Of a stretch of DNA of 64,000 bases, positions 35,080-48,159 are shown piece after piece (within the stretch, counting starts at the first letter, position 1; each line of letters opens with the position of its first letter). This stretch comes from Asterella californica (taxonomy: Eukaryota; Streptophyta; Marchantiopsida; Marchantiales; Aytoniaceae), in contig JAYKYS010000001.1 in NCBI GenBank assembly GCA_036924285.1, positions 26,659,501 to 26,723,500 on the forward strand, given 5' to 3'. The notes under the pieces are model-generated. The model worked only from the letters and a program-made list of their open reading frames with translations. It did not search any database and was not told where the DNA came from. Both the position numbers and the translations under genes were made by a program.

Positions 35080-36959
35080 TGGATGTAAATGTTCCTGTAG
35101 CTGTAAGTACCACTTACATGGGTCGTCTCAGACGTAAGTACCCATATCCGTAAACTTTTCAGATACACTATTTTCAGGGTGAAGTGTAACCCCGTAGAAG
35201 ATTTTACGGTTTTGGGTTTGAGTCGTAGTATTCAACCGTAAATATTCTAGATAAAAATTGTCACTATTGTCGTATATTCGTATCTCGCTTAATATATATT
35301 CATTATTTTTCAGTTGTGTGCTTACGCTCCAGGGCTATGCTTACAAGAACTCGTAAGACTATAATGGCAATGTCTTAATTCTTTTGAAAACTATTCTTTG
35401 TCGTATGCTCCTGTTCTCCATATTGCCTTTTGTACGGTGCAATGTTATTTAGAAAGAAGATTTGATTCTGGAGCGGATTAACCATGTGCAATCTACAAAG
35501 GTTCGAATATACTGTCTGTAGAAAATATTATGTAATTATAAAAAGTGTATATTAACTAAAAATCTATATATGATCATAATAATTAAATATTTATAAAGTT
35601 AAGACTATAATTGTCAAAATGATCAATGATATAAAATTAGAATATAACATGAGTTTTTATCATGAATATATAATGAATCAAATATCAATAGGCTAGTATA
35701 GTACTTGAGTCAAGTTTTCTAATATAACATTTGTATACAAACTTTATGTATTTGGATAGGATGTAGTAATGAAAATAAAAATACCGGTAGTGAAAGATTC
35801 AGATCAAAGATGAGAACAAAACGTGGAACTTCAGATAACTTTGAAACATTTTCTCTTGATTTCTTAAATCAGTGATAAAATTGTTATCACAAAATATTCA
35901 GAAGATATATATATATAAATTAATATATGAATAAATACAATAAATATACTTATAGTATAACATAATTCATAAATACTACTCTCAAAATTTTGAAGAAAAT
36001 AGAAAAACAGAATGCTCGTACATGATATAGACTATCTAATATATTAAATGACCACGACGTGATGGAAGCTGTTGGGATATGTGAAAGTTTTAACTTGATC
36101 GATATGGATATATCAGAGGACAGAAATATAAGTAGTGATGACATAATGTATATATATTTTCAGAAAAAGGAATGACTACAGTGATATTTAGTCAAGGTTA
36201 AAAAGTACTAAAATGATGAATCAAAAGATAAAATTACTGGTTCTACTGTCAATAACCCGTAAGGGGTATGATCAAGCAAGTTTCTGAAGATATGAGTGTA
36301 CTGAACTATCCGCTTAGGGGCCTTTATACACTTACTCTCGGGATGGCAAGCCACACTAATTATTCTCTTAAACCCCGAGGATTACTACAAATGCTCCTAG
36401 TAACCCAAAATATCTTATTTTGTAAGGTTTCCTTGAGAGTTGAGAAATGTAACCGTTATGAAGAAAATAATTTTGGTGATTAAGTATTAATTTCAATTTA
36501 GAATATATGAAATAAAAAATCGAATTAATATTATTCACTAGTTTTACAAGTTGTGATTCATCTCATCGCAAATACTTAGCATTGACAGATAAATGTCAAG
36601 ATGAGGATTTTGGGATTTCTTGGAAAAGAACAGGATCTCTCTTTAGATTCAATGAACACTACCAGGAAAATAAGAATATTTGCTTTCGTGCTTTTATAAT
36701 CATACTCGAGGTTTAATCACAGTGCTTCCTTGCATATTCATTATCAGGTTGAATTAATGTTATTTTCCTAGTAGCATCCTGCACTTACACTCTCAGAATC
36801 GTGACTTTCTTCGTTCTCTTTATAGGTTATGTATGGATCCCTCAACTGTAAGTGCTGTTTATATTTAATATTTGTAGTTAAAATATAGTCTTTTTCTGTT
36901 TACTAACACTTATGCCTTTTCGGATAACAGAAAGTGAGCAAAATTTTCCGAGAAGTTTA
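35080..36959. other. AT-rich intergenic DNA
   Basis: No gene or repeat structure recognised. Confidence 0.4.
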
Positions 36960-37612
36960 TGTTGCATGCATAAATTCTCTCCTCTGGAAATTGCACTTCT
37001 AGGAAAAGAGAGAAAAAACAAATATTTAAACAGATACCCAAAATAATCATGAGCAACTTGCTACAACAGCTTTCAAAAATAATTTAGTGAAAAATGTAGT
37101 GTACTAAAGCGCACAGTCACTAGTTTATAAATTGTGACTTGTGTCAAAGTTCCCTAAATTAGCTTCACTAAATTTAATTTATTATATTTAGAATCTACTT
37201 GGTAACTTGATTACATATGCTCACTTCAGTTATATACAACCCATATGTTTAGAACCTTTCTCTGATATAAAGATATGTCTCTGATATAAAGATATGTGAC
37301 TCCCACGAGTAAAATTATTTTTAATTTATAAAATTTAATTTATAAACTTTAATTTATAATCTAATTTTTTCAAGAAGAAAGGTTAGGATATAAATTAAAG
37401 CTGTTCGTCTTTCCAAACTTGAAAGAGATGAAATATCAAAGAAAAATACAAGATATTCCTCTCTTTCTTTATAAGTAAAAATAATAATTTATATTTTATA
37501 AATATGACCGTAAGCGATCCACAACTCTATACAAAGCTGTCTTTCAATAAACTACTTACTCTTTCCTTGCGCACTTTAGAGAATCTTATATCTTAACTTT
37601 GAAACGCACTAT
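36960..37612. repeat. Second copy of the paired-hairpin repeat, followed by a MITE-type right end
   Basis: 37,090-37,400 aligns with 30,670-30,940: shared phrases are AAAGCGCACArTCA, TTGTGACTTGTGTyAAAGTT, GGTAACTTGA and CTCTGATATAAA. Hairpin 1 is at 37,348-37,399 (arms TTTAATTTATA.. / ..TATAAATTAAA). Hairpin 2 is shorter, at about 37,408-37,435. Words typical of the MITE right half (CTATACAAAGCTGTC, TTAGAGAATCTTA, AACTTTGAAACGCACT) end at 37,612, and ACTTGTGTCAAAG at 37,137 could be the matching left end. If so, the hairpins lie inside one element of about 475 bp. A 20-bp word (CTCTGATATAAAGATATGT) is duplicated at about 37,260-37,298. Confidence 0.65.
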
Positions 37613-38083
37613 TACAACCTTTGTTGTATCGACTCCTTGGACCCAGGAGGTGTAAGGCTTGCTGGTGGTTAGAGCGAGGGTTTAAGAGCTGACGAGAGGA
37701 CTAATAGCTGATCTGCACCTCCCGTCATTTTCGCAACAGTTTGGTTATCCTGAACCAGTTACAGTTTTACATGAATGTTACATTTCCGATAGTTATCTCC
37801 GCACTCAGTTTTGCGGTTTCACGGAATACAAATGCTGGGTTCAAAATTACGAATACAAAACTAAAAATGATCTATCTTAAACCCGATCTCCTAAAATGTG
37901 TAAAACTATGTTTTATCGTTTTAACCTTATTCTCGAAAGTGAAACTGTACACAGTCTGGAAATCCTGTTTATTACCAACTCTGACTCTGACGAGTCACTT
38001 CCCTTTCCCGCAGTTTCAAAACTGCAGTTGCAGAACAAGCCTAAGTTGAGAATATACAAACCCATAATCAAAGTATAAAACTG
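37613..38083. other. Intergenic, left flank of the retrotransposon
   Basis: No gene recognised. Short overlapping open frames carry no motif. Confidence 0.4.
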
Positions 38084-41000
38084 CCTGATGATTATTATTG
38101 GTTTCTGTTTGGCGAGTGAGAGAGAGAGTGAGAGAAGAGAAAGAGAGAGTGAGCGGCGGTGAGGCGACGCGGGAAGGGATGGGAGTGAGATAACAGGGAG
38201 GGTTTGTGAGAGAGGGGAGGGTGTTAGAGGGTGATATTGTAGGTTTTTTTTATATATTTTTCTTCGTTTTTTCTTTCTCTTTTTTTTGCACTTCAAATTA
38301 GTACATCTTGTAGAGGAATGAGTGAGTATTAAATAGTTTTAGTTTTTCTGACATTTTAGGGTTACAGAGTGTTCTTTTTAGGGTTTCAGAGAGATTTTGG
38401 AGAGTGCATTTATTCCTTTTCTCTTTACATCTCGGGGTTCAGGTTTCTTTTCTTTCTTTTCTTTTTCTATTTCTTTTGTCTTTCTTTTCTTTATCCTTTT
38501 TCTTTTTTTTGTTTTTTTCTTTCCTAGGTTATGAGTATCGTTGGATCGGATATCGTCTTTTCTTAGCTATGGGTACTCTCTCTCCCATGAGATCGAGACT
38601 GATTCGAGACACACCATGTCCGGTGTGCAATCAGTTATTTACCTCGCAAGGGGTAAAATCTCATGTGGGAAAGATGCACAAGAGCTATGATACGACCACA
38701 TGGGATGCCCAGGTTAGCCGAGATCGGAGGTCTACACGTGCAGTCATTATGGCACCGTTAGTCCTTCTTCCTGGAGTCCCTCCAGAGTCGTGGGAGTGGT
38801 TGAGAGCTCACTCTAGCACTATTCTGAGTTTGTTCCAGACGAGTTCTCCTTGTCCGCGTTTATTCCATCGGTTACCTCGTGCTCTTCATGACGAGGTGAG
38901 ACAGGCATTCCGTTTATCTCTCGACATGTTGGCACGGAACACCAGGGACGAGGCGGCGTGGTTATTGTTTCTGTTACTTCCTCGTTGGTGTCTCCGGTAT
39001 ACTCGAGGTGGCAGAGGAGGACATCGGGAGGTGGCGGCCCGTCTTCGGAGATTTCGAGCAGGTGACTGGGCGGCCTTACAGGAGGAATCAGTCCGTGCGG
39101 TTCGAGGTAGGAGTGAGTCTGCCTCTACACGTGATGTCTCATCTTCCGCTCGCATACGACGTTGTAGGATGTTAGGTCAGGTAGGAGAGTATAGCAGAGC
39201 TGCCAGAGCATTACATCCTTTGTCATTGGCTTGTCCTACTGAGGAGACGATCGCTGCGTTGCGTTTCCTTCATCCTTCATGGGGTGATCCCGCACCACCT
39301 GAGGTTCAGGACTATCAGCATGAGGAGCCATTATGTCTCGATAGATCTTTGTTCGCCCAGGCCTTGTGTACAGCTCCACGTCTATCTTCTGGAGGTCTGT
39401 CTGGGATGGTCTACGAGCATCTACGGGATTGTTTTCAGACAGACGACCCCTCTAGCGGTTTCACGGAGCTTTTTCAGGTAGCGCTCAGCAGTAGCTCAGG
39501 GACATATTCCTCAGTCTATAGCTCAGGTACTGGGAGCAGCTAGACTTTTGGCCATGACGAAGGATGGTGGAGGGATCCGACCGATAGCCATCGGTGAGAT
39601 TCTCCTACGACTTATCAGTCGTACCATTGTCCTTCAGCTTCGAGATACTTTCCAGGACCACCTTTGTCCACATCAGTTTGGAGTTGCGACGCCGGGAGGT
39701 TGTGAGTCTGTGTCTTTCGGCATTAGAGCTCTCTTGGACATCCATCCCGATTGGGTGGTCCTACAGGTAGACGTGGAAAATGCTTTTAATAGCGTTTCCT
39801 GCGCTTCTATTATTAGGGAGCTCATGGATGGTGGAGGAGCTCTGGCGGGTCTCGTTCCTTTCGTGCGATCGTTCTATGGTTCTTCCTCTTCTCTTTATTA
39901 CCAGCACGGTCCTACGATAGAGGGGGTTACCATCATCAGCTCTGCTGCGGGGACTCGCCAGGGAGATCCTTTGGGTGGACCTCTCTTCGCCTTAGCTCAC
40001 TATAGAGCTCTCTTCGCCACCGCCTTGGCTGCTCCAGGTTGTGTCTTTCCATCTCTAGCTGATGATACGCACATCGTAGGCCCGGCGGACCAAGTCGGTG
40101 TTACCTTTGATCACCTTGTCTCTCAATTGGCCTTGATAGGGCTGAGGACGAAGGTGTCAAAGTGCAAGGCTTGGTCTCCCATAGGTTTACCGTCGGACCT
40201 ACAGCTCCCAGAGGGATTTGTTACCCCTACAGATGGTTTACGCATCCTCGGAGTACCCGTGGGTACAGAGGACTTTGTCTCTCGATTCTTAGATGTTGCT
40301 CTTGCGGAAGACGTTATGCATATCGAGGATCTCCCTATGTTAGAGGACCCACATGTTGCTTTTGATATCCTTTCCTCTTCCATAGCACGACGTCCTTGTT
40401 ACTTACTCCGCACAGTACCCCCATCTCCTATCTTCATCTCGCGCCTTAGAGAGTTTGATAGGAGGATCATGGGGGTGTTTGGCGACATCATAGGACCGGG
40501 GACCTTTGACTGTGTGGCAGGACCTCTCGCACGGAGACAGACATCTTTGCCAATATCATGTGGCGGGGTGGGCTTATTATCCATGGAGGAGACTGCTTCG
40601 GCAGCTTTTTTGGGTAGTTGGGCCCTCTCAACACCTTGGCTCTGTGGTCGTTTTCTCGTGCGAGATAGACCTATCTTGGAGAGCTATGTGACAGAGGTGG
40701 AGGATGGTTCTTACCTACTACAGATGTGTCTCCGTGAGGCAAGAGATAGTTTGACTCTTGAGGCACGTGAGGCACATCCTCGATTCGATTCTTTACCTTC
40801 CGATGGATCTCGCGGACTACAGTCTTCTCTGACAGGACACCACTTCCAGCAGGTTCTCCATGCACTCTTAGTGGATCCTTCCATCTCACGGGATACTAGA
40901 GCTTGACTCCGCTCTTGTTCGGGCAAGGGCGCAAGCTCTTGGCTCATAGCTCGACCTTGCATTAGAGCGTTCCGACTCGCACCGACTATCTTCTCTACAG

Positions 41001-41852
41001 CGATGAGGTTCCGTCTAGGCTTGGTCCAACCTGTTGCTTCGGCACTGTCCACCTGCGAGTGCGGTGTCTCGCTCGACACCGCGGGTCGTCATCTTGCTCG
41101 ATGTCCTCACGGTGGAGAGCGGATAGCCACCCACGATGCCATCAGAGACGTCGTGTTTGCCTTAGCACGAGAGAGCGGTCACATGACGTGAAGAGAGCGT
41201 TGGTACGCCCTTCAGACGGGAGGATCAGTCAGAGCAGACCTGTACATGATGAGGGAGGATCAGGTCTCAGTGGCTGATGTGGTTGTTACGGATCCGACAC
41301 GGGACTCAGTGGCGGCACAGGTGATCACCCATCCCCCAGGATGGGTTGCAGGCGTGGCGGCAGCAACAAAGGTATCCAAGTATAGGGGTATGCAAGCGGG
41401 ACATCGCTTCATCCCTTTAGCCTTGGAGATATACGGATCGACAGCTTTGGAGTTCGACGTCTTTTTGCGAGAGTGCGCTAGAGCCTACCATGAGAGGCGT
41501 CAGGGGGTACCACTTTCTCTTTCTTTCTGCACCATGTTTTTCAGGCAGCGGGTTTCCATTGCTCTACAGAGAGCTTTAGCAGGGGCCATTCACAGAAGAG
41601 CAATCGCAGTAGGCGATGCCTCTTCAGGTGCACCTGTTGTAGATAGAGGTACTGACTTTTTGATCTCCGACATTATAGGTGCGACTGGCGATTTTAGAGC
41701 TACTGATAGCGGGGCTTAGCCCTGGGGTTCTCCACTTCAGGGTGGTTATTGCTTGGCCCTTCGGGTCCTTCTTTCCCTTGTAAGGCTTGATGGGGTCTTC
41801 CCATCCGTTGGCTATACATCGCGTCGCGTTTTTTCTTTTTTCCTGATGATTA
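38084..41852 (+). mobile_element. Near-full-length RLE-type non-LTR retrotransposon with 11-bp TSD
   Basis: CCTGATGATTA occurs at 38,084-38,094 and 41,842-41,852, giving an element of about 3,747 bp (38,095-41,841). The 5' part has a GA-rich tract (38,115-38,160) and then a long pyrimidine-rich leader (38,400-38,530). One broken coding region follows. The 3' UTR contains a small hairpin (CCCTG..CAGGG, near 41,720) and ends in GCGTCGCG plus a T-rich tail rather than poly(A). The 3' end is confirmed by three other copies in the window that stop at the same place. C2H2 finger, reverse transcriptase, CCHC-like motif and C-terminal restriction-like endonuclease in one frame is the organisation of the R2/CRE-type lineages. 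The exact clade was not determined. Confidence 0.88.
38569..41719 (+). pseudogene. Retrotransposon polyprotein: zinc finger, reverse transcriptase, RLE endonuclease (one frameshift, two stops)
   Basis: Copies RNA into DNA at a nicked target site. I start at MGTLSPMRSRL (38,569); the frame is open further upstream to 38,404, but that part is low-complexity pyrimidine translation. A C2H2 finger lies at residues 17-37 (CPVC...HVGKMH). A +1 frameshift sits near 39,487; before it the frame ends at 39,543, and after it the frame reads GHIPQSIAQVLGAARLL into KDGGGIRPIAIGE. The reverse transcriptase has VDVENAFNSVS (39,767), GTRQGDPLGGPLFALA, LADDTHIVG (catalytic DD at 40,061-40,066), KVSKCKAWSP and RILGVPVG. 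In-frame TGA codons at 40,904 and 41,189 flank the CECGVSLDTAGRHLARC motif (CxCx9Hx3C). The endonuclease remnant has VRADL and VVVTDPT, then a C-terminal domain to 41,719. About 1,050 codons in all. Repair-free expression of a full protein is not possible. Confidence 0.88.
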
Positions 41853-44800
41853 CTATGGTGAAGAAAAAATGGAAAACAAACTGCCATAGGTTGACCTAAG
41901 CAGGTAGAATAAGACTATAAGCAGAGTGTACGCAGTCCACTTCCTTCATGTTCGGACTGCAGTTTCTTACTATGTGTTCAACATCAACATCTACTGTAGT
42001 GACGTAACCGGACTAAAACCCTAAGCAGAGTGCGGGCAGACGACGCCTCTGAAGTATAAACCGGTGACCGAGGATAATTTAAAATTTTTTAAAATTTTTT
42101 ATTGATAAATAACTCTTTTTTCACGAAGAAGAAGAAGAAGAATAATGATTATTTTGTATTTTTGAATTGTCCATGAGGAGAAATGATTTGTCGGGTCGGG
42201 TGAAAAGTGGAGTCCCCTGGATCCTTTTCTTTTCCTTAGCATAACGCCGTAACTTGAGAAAGTATAGTCAACTTCTTCTACTCGTTTCTACGTAGAACCA
42301 AAGAAGTTTGCGGAAACTAGAAAGTTGTTTCCGGCAAAAGGGTCCGTAAAGCCAAGGAACACGGTGGTTAAACGTGATTTCTTCAATTCGAATCAGAAAA
42401 ATGGTATTAGAAGCGAGAGATGAGATATCTCTAAGTATACATATTTATATTATTTTTCTAGAATTAAAGTAATTTGTTGACTTTTAAATTTCATTATTAC
42501 CAACATTCACGACCGAATCACATAAAATGTCAATATGCCACACCAGCGGTGTTGTCCTACGGACACTTTTGGTGGTGTCCGTAACAAACGTCCGTGACCC
42601 TTTGGCCGAAGTCGTTACACTAGCTCACAACTTAAGAATCTTTGCTAAGGATTATAGTTTTCACACGCACCAATAAAGCTACTTAATCGTAATGAATTCA
42701 TGTAATTTTAGAAAAATCTTTTTACATATATTTTCAGTCTTTGCATATAAGTGTGATCTCTTGCACACTCTAAAAAGCTTTGGAAAAGATGTCTACATAC
42801 GCACTCTTAAAGCACATTCTAATATTCTGGACTTGTGTCTTCTCATCTTCATCCTATAATTTTTGTTACGAGAGTGAACTAATTTTGTCCCTAATATTTC
42901 TTTACGTGGAGAGCCATTATTACCTTGTGTCAAAGTTAGAAAAGAATTTACGTAAGGAGAAGAGAAAGCTACAGTTTATCAAAAGATAACCTCGTACAGA
43001 ACCGCAACTGGTACTCCTTGAGCTAATGCTCGAGAGTTTCATGGAAACATATTTAACCTTGAGACAGTGGTCCATTGCGAGACAATATAACCTATAAGTC
43101 AAAGGTGACTCCGGGACTGCAAGTGCGGCAAGTTACTGAGTAAAATAATTAATATAATAAATAAAAGCTAGCTGCCCTCTTCCATCTTTAGATGATGGCG
43201 AGGACCAGTACACAAGACTCGTATATAGCTATGAAATTATACAAACTCGGTCATGAGGAAGTCGGGAACGGGGGTACGAATGAAGGGGATGTCGCGAACG
43301 TTGAGCTAAGGATTCTAAATTTATAGCTCTTCGTCCAAGAAGATGAGTAAAACCTCTTTGGGATTCCGTCTTGGCTTCTATCGAGTCAAAACAGTGCTTT
43401 AGAGGCATATTGAAAACGTGAAAAATGTACGTATCTGATGGAAAGTCGTAAGAGCGTCGAACGGGTGAACTGATTGATGTTGTCATGCCATGCTCCTTTA
43501 TTCGAGATCTCTCGAGTCATGCAAATGACTTCAGCGATTCAGAGGAGGCAGAGGTGGAGAAGTACCAAGTCCAATGGATGAAGCCAAAAGCCGGCCGACC
43601 TCCCTTTTCAACGAACAGGCTCTATCATCACTAGGTTATAATAAACTAATGTTCAAAAGGACGCTGAAAGTTTCGAGGCTCGCATGGATACCTCGAGGAC
43701 TCGATAACCCGAAACAGCTGGTCTCATAACAGTCTCTTGAGCACTATATGCGTGAGATGTTTATGTTTGCCTCCCAAAAATCCCATAGCCGAAATGTGGT
43801 ACTGTGCACAAGGTAACGAGGTCCTGTCGTACATACACTACGGAGTCAATAATATAATAAGTCAATATAGTCAATAATAATAAGTCAAAACTTTAGGTCC
43901 TCATGTACCTGGTTGGCGGTTCCCCGTCGTTGGAGTTCTCTCGCCTGGAGTCCGCGCGTCGTCGTAAAAGAGATAGAAGAAACTTGAGGTCGTTATAGTC
44001 CGTGTGAATTCCTGCTAGGCCGGGCTGGGATTCAGAGTTAACTCTATTCATATTGAATGAGGTCGTGCGAGTTTGCATGAATCCTGATCGTCCGGTGAAA
44101 TGGAAAATAACGGTACGTTACTATTTCTATGCACAGCAGGAATTAAAATGAATAGAGTTAACGTCTTGCCTGTTTAACTGGGCCCTTCTCGTTGGCACTG
44201 CTGCGACTTATCTCTCTTTATTCCGTGGACCATATTCATTCACGCATTCTATTAGTATTCTTTGCTATATGGCATATGGTTGCCTATATATATAAAATTA
44301 AATATAAATATATCTAGTTACAAGTCTTGTTTGGATGTATAGCTTAATCTACACCGTACTTTGTTCTAAGCAAAGGGTAAAGATAAGATAAACCCCAAAG
44401 AGCACAAAAAAAGAACTAGATGCAATCGCATCCAAGCAGACGAAAAGGAGTAAACAAGGAGCTACGCTTTGCAATGGAATCGTGGGGTTATGTGTTAGCG
44501 ATCTAAACTCTAAACCGGATCTAAACTCTTTCTTTCCTCTTCTCGAGGTTCACAACGATTCTCTCTCTCGAGGTTATTCTTCGAGTCTGTACTTCTCTCT
44601 TCTAAACTGACTGACAATACTACAAAATACTATCTTCTCTTCCGGGTTTTACAATCGACGTATAGCTATGCTGACGCCATAGCAACAATGGATATGTGCT
44701 TAATATGCAGACTCAAGCGTCTTTGGTTTATGCGCTAGTATGGAGCTACGGAACGGAATGATCTAAAGTAGGAAAGTGTTCCCGAAATCATTTGGAGTGA

Positions 44801-47800
44801 TATAAGTATTGTTTAGAGAACGATACTTCTACAAACTGGTTCTCTTCTATGAATCATACTGACCGTCCATACACTACCTAAGCAACACTTTTAGAGAAAA
44901 AGAGAGCAAATGAGTGAATAACATAATATGGGCCCCCTACGCATGTTAGCTTTTTGAATTTACCTGCCGGCAATACATAAGTAAATAGCAATGACTGGAA
45001 TTGGAGGCAAATATTGCATGTACACGTGAAACATTTCTGGCGTCTTCACCTTTTTCTCTCTTTTTTCCTTGACACGGGAAGAGCACTGGGCAACCTCAGT
45101 TAACAAGACCAAACTGCCTCGCCTCAATGAGGCTGCGGCCGGAGGCGTCTTAGCCGGCTGCATCGCCTGTTCACACACACTCGTGAGAGAAAGGTTTCGT
45201 TTCATCACTGTATCAAAGGAGGAGACACTATTTATCCTATCCAATATGCAGACAGCAAGATAAAATTCAGCGCTACTAGTGGGCAGAATAAGAAATTAAC
45301 TTCAAAAGGTTGATTTCGTACCGTTTCTAACACTAGAGTGTCAGAAATATCCCATCGATCTAGGCGAGAGACGGCATCATGCCCCACCCTATGCCAAGAG
45401 CATACAACTAAGTCCATAAGGCCATATGGAGTCCCGCCAACGAAGGAAGAAACTGTGACCCACCACAACACGTTCGCAGAAAGAAAGGCCTGAGCAAATC
45501 ATTTCTGCAAGTACGCATGACTTGACGACACTGATATCCTTTCCCCTCCTTTCCGTGTTCTGTATCTCTCATCTTTTTCTTTTGGACTGGCTGGTGTTAC
45601 AGGAGTTGCAGTAGTAGGCGGTCTGTTAAATCAATTGACGGACCACTAAAGGAAACTTGTTCGTCTCCATATTCAATGTGAGTCAAGCATATCGGCGCAA
45701 TGGAAGAGGATTTTTTCTGGCGAGACTCGTTCGGGTGCTGTTGTTAGAGAGCCATGAGATGACAGTCGTCCACTAGGAGGACCTCAACAGAATTGTGGTG
45801 CAAGTACTGGCACCGAAGCCTGCCTACGGTTGTGCTCCGTAGGTCTCTGGAATAAGAAAGAAAGACCACAACTTCCTTATGCTTGTTGTCCATACAATGC
45901 GTTGATTGTCGGATAGTAGGAGATTTTTCGGGCTGTCCCCACCACAGTTATTTATGGAAGCTACAATCGTTTCTTAGACCTCTAGTCCAGTTCACATCTC
46001 GCAAATGTTATCTTTGGACCTTTCACAGCTCTTGTCTAGACCTCCTTTCTTCCACAAGTACACCACTGTAAGTCTGTCAAATGCTCACCGCCATATATCG
46101 GCTCGCTCCTAAAAGTCATTTTGGCTTCAGGAGCCAGTAACCTGGTAAATCGGCATACTACTTCTTTACAGTGGTTGTCATGAAGAGGTTCTCGCATACT
46201 TCCGCGTAAAGCCATCTTCAGTTCATTTCCAGGGCAGGGAAATAGAAATAACAGATGAATGTGCCTTGATGGTGTGATAGTATGATCTGTCGACAGCCAT
46301 AGAACGTGATCAATATACCGAATTCTGAGGAGAACAGAGTTTGAGCTTTGGAAAAGCTTCGGGACCCGCTTGGCCGTTAACTCGTAGCAAAAAGGGAAAA
46401 AGGAAGAAGAAAAAGCTTCGGGGCCCTCTGGCATCTCCGCGGACTTCCTTGTTATGTAACTTTATTTTGTTTTCAAGCTAACTTCATTGCTGCATTTTCC
46501 TCACAAAGTTTCGAGTTGATGGATTCATCACTGATGTACAACACATTATCGTGTGATTTGTCATGACCCGTCACAGAAAATCGTGCTAGTTTTTGAATGT
46601 CTGAAAAGTATTAGTGAGCTAGTAGTGTTAGTAGCGCCACTAATAAGACAGAAATGAAGGAGGGATCAAATAATAGAGAGGCTGTAACATACTTGATCCG
46701 AAGAGAGGGACACACCGGATGCTGCTCCAGATGTTCTCCTTCCTCACGTTGTCCGTTTGAGAGCTGTGTACCTTTCGTGGTTTTCGTAGACGCGATTAGA
46801 GGAAGTTGGTGGCGGAGGACGTTATTTAGGTTTCGCTCCTCCTCGACCTACAATCAGTTAAGCGTCGTGTGTGTTGTTCGTCACGGACTCACGGGAAAAC
46901 TTACTCTTTGGTGAAGAAGAATCGCCAAAGTGCCAAAACTGACAAACTGGAAGGAATGCGTGCAGCCTGCCTGGGGTTCTGCTTTTGCGCTCCTGTGCTG
47001 CAAGTTCCTTCAGGGCCTCGGGCCGTCAAGTTTATCTCGTTCTACATCAATGAAGACAAACCTCCTGGTCCATGTATAAATTTAAACTTACGTGTGCAGC
47101 GCCTGTAGCTACTGTAGCTAGGGTTTACTGTTTGGAACTAGACAAGAAAGACTTTGGTCCTCTCGAACAGCGGTGCAATTTGTTTCTTCAAGACATACGT
47201 TACGAATGCGCGGGACGATGTGACTGGCGGATGGAAGTTCTCCCAGCAAAGGTCGCGGACATTTAATATACCGCAGCTCATCTGTCATTATGCTTCAGAT
47301 GACTGTCTCCTAGCCATGGCTCACTGAGCCTCACTCCCCGCTGGGAACGCTCCTGACCATCCTCGGCAGATTGTTTTGTTTCTATTTTCGGTGGACCGGC
47401 CTCGAGCCGTCCTGCCGGGAGGGCTCATGCGGCTTTCACAAGCATTTATTTCCTCCGGTCCCCGGAGTTTCTTCCCTTAATCAGTACGTGGCAAAGTTAC
47501 CTGGGACGGAATAATACTCGAATATTCTCTGTCCAGTCACCTGTATATCTCTGGCACCATGAGTTATTAGCTGACGACACGAGTCGACTGCCTTTAGTAA
47601 GGAGAGCAGTGGAGGAAAAGAGATTTTTGTTAAATTAATAAGGATATTATAAATGCGACCGAAATCACATTCATAACTTGAGAAGGATATCATACCGGGC
47701 CTGCGTGGACGTTCGATACCCAGCTTGTGTAAACTCCACTAGCCACTGTAAGAGTTCCTGGAACCGACAGTTTCCCGCTTTGAAAATCTTTCTAAGAACA

Positions 47801-48159
47801 AAATAAACTCAACTTGCGAGAAAATTTTCACCCTATTCTCACGCGAGAATAGGGTGAGAATTCATTGAAGTGTTTGCTATGCTTCGTGTGTCGTATCTTT
47901 CTAGATGAAATTATTTATCTACGTAGAGGAAATCTAGCATAGGGGAATTTTTATTCTTTTCCAGTTATTAGGATATATACATATAAATTTTATACTAAAA
48001 TATCGTTAAATTTTAAATCGTTTTATAGATATTAGGTGATTAACGAATCGAGAGTTCTCATTAGATCCACACATACCCATAAGCATATCACGCACAAACA
48101 CGCTTCCGAAAATATAAAACCAAGATTCTAATATCGAATGAACATTAATTTATGATATG
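41853..48159. other. Intergenic, no supported gene
   Basis: A (GAA)n microsatellite lies at about 42,127-42,142 and an 8-bp inverted pair (ACGGACAC / GTGTCCGT) at about 42,560-42,585. A MITE-like left end TTGTGTCAAAGTTAGAA lies near 42,932 without a partner. Minus-strand frames at 44,960-45,471 and 46,036-46,434 and a plus frame at 46,869-47,266 carry no recognised domain. The perfect hairpin at 47,828 is listed separately. Confidence 0.3.
47828..47857. repeat. Perfect hairpin, 13-bp arms, 4-nt loop
   Basis: TCACCCTATTCTC, loop ACGC, then the exact reverse complement. The flanks add further partial pairing (AAAATT / AATT). Confidence 0.9.

Noticed and set aside
44006..44165. Inverted words GAATTCCTGCT and GTTAACTCTATTCAT with later complements
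   Set aside because: The two pairs occur in an order that cannot form one stem, so it is not a clean inverted repeat; no element ends or TSD.
46036..46434. Minus-strand frame starting MPEGPE, like Fpg/Nei DNA glycosylases
   Set aside because: Only the first six residues agree; the rest lacks every other feature of that family.
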